This document shows positions 4,921 to 5,798 of a stretch of 5,798 bases of DNA, piece after piece. Positions within the stretch are counted from its first letter, which is position 1; each line of letters opens with the position of its first letter. Source of the DNA: JBIIUJ01 sp044340025 (lineage in GTDB: Bacteria; Pseudomonadota; Alphaproteobacteria; Caulobacterales; Aquidulcibacteraceae); contig JBIIUJ010000146.1 of assembly GCA_044340025.1 (NCBI GenBank), forward strand, positions 1 through 5,798, written 5' to 3'. The position numbers and the translations under genes were made by a program. The notes below the pieces were generated by a model. That model made no database searches. It was not told where the DNA came from and saw nothing but the letters and a program-made list of their open reading frames with translations.

Positions 4921-5556
4921 CGTGCGGCGGGCCTCTCGGATATGGCCGCGCACCAGCAGCGCGGTCTCGTTGACCGGATCCAGCGCCAGAGCGGCGGCCA
5001 CATCGGCCTCCGCCAGGTCCAGCTTCAGGCGATAGACGCGGGCCTGCGCCCGCAGCGTCAGGGCCAGCCCATCGCGCGGGCGCAGCGCCAGCGCCTGATC
5101 GAGATCGCCCTCCACCTTGGGCCAGTCGCGCGCCAGCGCCCGGGCGCGGGCGCGATCGATCAGCAGGTCCGGCTCGCGCGGGGCGAGCGCAATGGCGCGG
5201 TCAAGCGCGCTGGCCGCCGCCTCCGCCCGCCCGATCAGCAGCCAGGCGTTGGCCGCCCGGCTGAGCGCGGCCACCTGCTGGAAGGGGGACAGATCGGGCG
5301 CCTCGGCCAGCGCGGTCAGGCGCTCTGCCCCGGTCTCGACATCGCCGCGCGCGATCTGGGCGACCGCCACGCACTGGGCGGCGAGCGATCCGCCGCCTTC
5401 GCGCCGCCAGATCAGCCCATCTTCATAGGCCGCGTCCGGCGCGGTGGCGCTGCGGCTGAGGCAGGCGTCGAGCCGGGCGAGATCGCGCTGATCCTGCGCC
5501 AGACTGGGACCAGACTGCATGAAACCGCACAGAAGCGCAGGAAGGAGAAGCCGCAT
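4903..5556 (-). CDS. Secreted/periplasmic TPR-repeat protein of unknown function
   Basis: A 217-residue protein with a likely Sec signal peptide: MRLLLPALLCGFMQSGPSLA, probably cut after residue 20 (SLA before QDQ). C10 does not sit in a lipobox because leucine precedes it, so it is not an obvious lipoprotein. The mature part has C32 and C62, which could form a disulfide in the periplasm. It then carries about three tetratricopeptide repeats, roughly 97-127, 129-161 and 163-195 (for example GRAEAAASALDRAIALAP and LDLAEADVAAALALDP), with a partial fourth helix pair to about 210. TPR arrays usually bind other proteins; no enzymatic motif is seen, so the role is unknown. The ATG at 5554-5556 is chosen because the signal peptide begins there; the ribosome site is weak (TAGG about 9 bases upstream). 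The 3' end converges on kdsA with a 15-bp gap, and the 107-bp gap on the other side separates it from the divergent gene at 5664. The ORF is complete. Confidence 0.85.
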   Translation of the reverse strand: MRLLLPALLCGFMQSGPSLAQDQRDLARLDACLSRSATAPDAAYEDGLIWRREGGGSLAAQCVAVAQIARGDVETGAERLTALAEAPDLSPFQQVAALSRAANAWLLIGRAEAAASALDRAIALAPREPDLLIDRARARALARDWPKVEGDLDQALALRPRDGLALTLRAQARVYRLKLDLAEADVAAALALDPVNETALLVRGHIREARRTGRPPE

Positions 5557-5663
5557 GACCGCGACCTAACAGGCTGCGGCACGGCGCGTCCATCGCCGCA
5601 CGGATTACGGTTTGGTTGGATGGGCCCTCGCTACGCGGCGGCGGCGGGGCTATAGCCGCAGGC

Positions 5664-5798
5664 ATGGCGCAAGCGCGCACCGCCCTTTTCTTCGGCTTTG
5701 GCTATGTTGCGGCGGCGATGGCGTCGCGGCTTGCCGCCTCGGGCTGGGCGATCGTGGGCACAAGCCGCAGCGGCGCCCCCCAGCCGGGCGCCCAGATG
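5664..5798 (+). CDS. NAD(P)-binding Rossmann-fold protein, SDR/epimerase-like (5' end only)
   Basis: Only the first 45 codons are present; the frame stays open to the window edge. The product begins MAQARTALFFGFGYVAAAMA, a beta-strand followed by the glycine-rich dinucleotide loop GFGYVA, then an amphipathic helix and a second strand WAIVGTSRS whose T-S-R end suggests NADP preference. This pattern resembles the YeeZ-like atypical SDR / NAD-dependent epimerase-dehydratase group, but nothing beyond cofactor binding can be claimed from so short a piece. The ATG at 5664 is chosen because the strand-loop-helix starts straight after it. No good ribosome site is seen; a GGCTATAGCC palindrome (5648-5657) lies just upstream. 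It is divergent from the TPR gene over a 107-bp gap in which I see no clear promoter on either strand. Confidence 0.75.
   Translation, partial: MAQARTALFFGFGYVAAAMASRLAASGWAIVGTSRSGAPQPGAQM

Overview
This is a gene-dense, very GC-rich bacterial window. Codon use, gene families and a Caulobacterales/Sphingomonadales-style intergenic repeat all point to an alphaproteobacterium. Hyphomonadaceae/Maricaulales or a relative is my best guess, but the sequence alone cannot fix the genus. A Kdo synthase gene shows that the cell is Gram-negative with lipopolysaccharide. The left edge is a suspicious run of G and C that may be an assembly or sequencing artefact.

Layout, left to right. (1) Positions 1-100 hold the G/C run and a REP-like double hairpin. 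(2) Positions 123-1678 hold a plus-strand pair, translationally coupled through a TGATG overlap: an AcoC-type lipoyl/alpha-beta-hydrolase protein and a RbsD/FucU-family sugar mutarotase. (3) Positions 1679-3692 hold three minus-strand genes: a small unrecognised protein with an N-terminal hydrophobic segment, a crotonase-fold enoyl-CoA hydratase, and exodeoxyribonuclease III (xthA). (4) Positions 3693-4038 are a non-coding divergent region of about 350 bp. It contains a near-consensus minus-strand sigma-70 promoter, a chain of hairpins and a terminator-like hairpin, and I read it as a candidate small RNA or structured xthA leader. (5) Positions 4039-4887 hold kdsA on the plus strand, of the metal-dependent class. 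(6) Positions 4903-5556 hold a secreted TPR protein on the minus strand, convergent with kdsA. (7) From 5664 to the right edge is the start of a plus-strand Rossmann-fold NAD(P)-binding protein of the SDR/epimerase type.

Most genes are ordinary metabolism, DNA repair and envelope functions, not one dedicated system. AcoC and FucU plausibly share a carbon-use operon whose upstream part lies off the window. xthA and the enoyl-CoA hydratase could be co-transcribed. The most interesting item is the 3720-3911 minus-strand non-coding unit. It has a promoter, about 155 nt of predicted structure and a terminator, and its loops repeatedly expose RUCCCC, a sequence able to pair with Shine-Dalgarno regions. 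I found no CRISPR array, mobile element, tRNA or rRNA.
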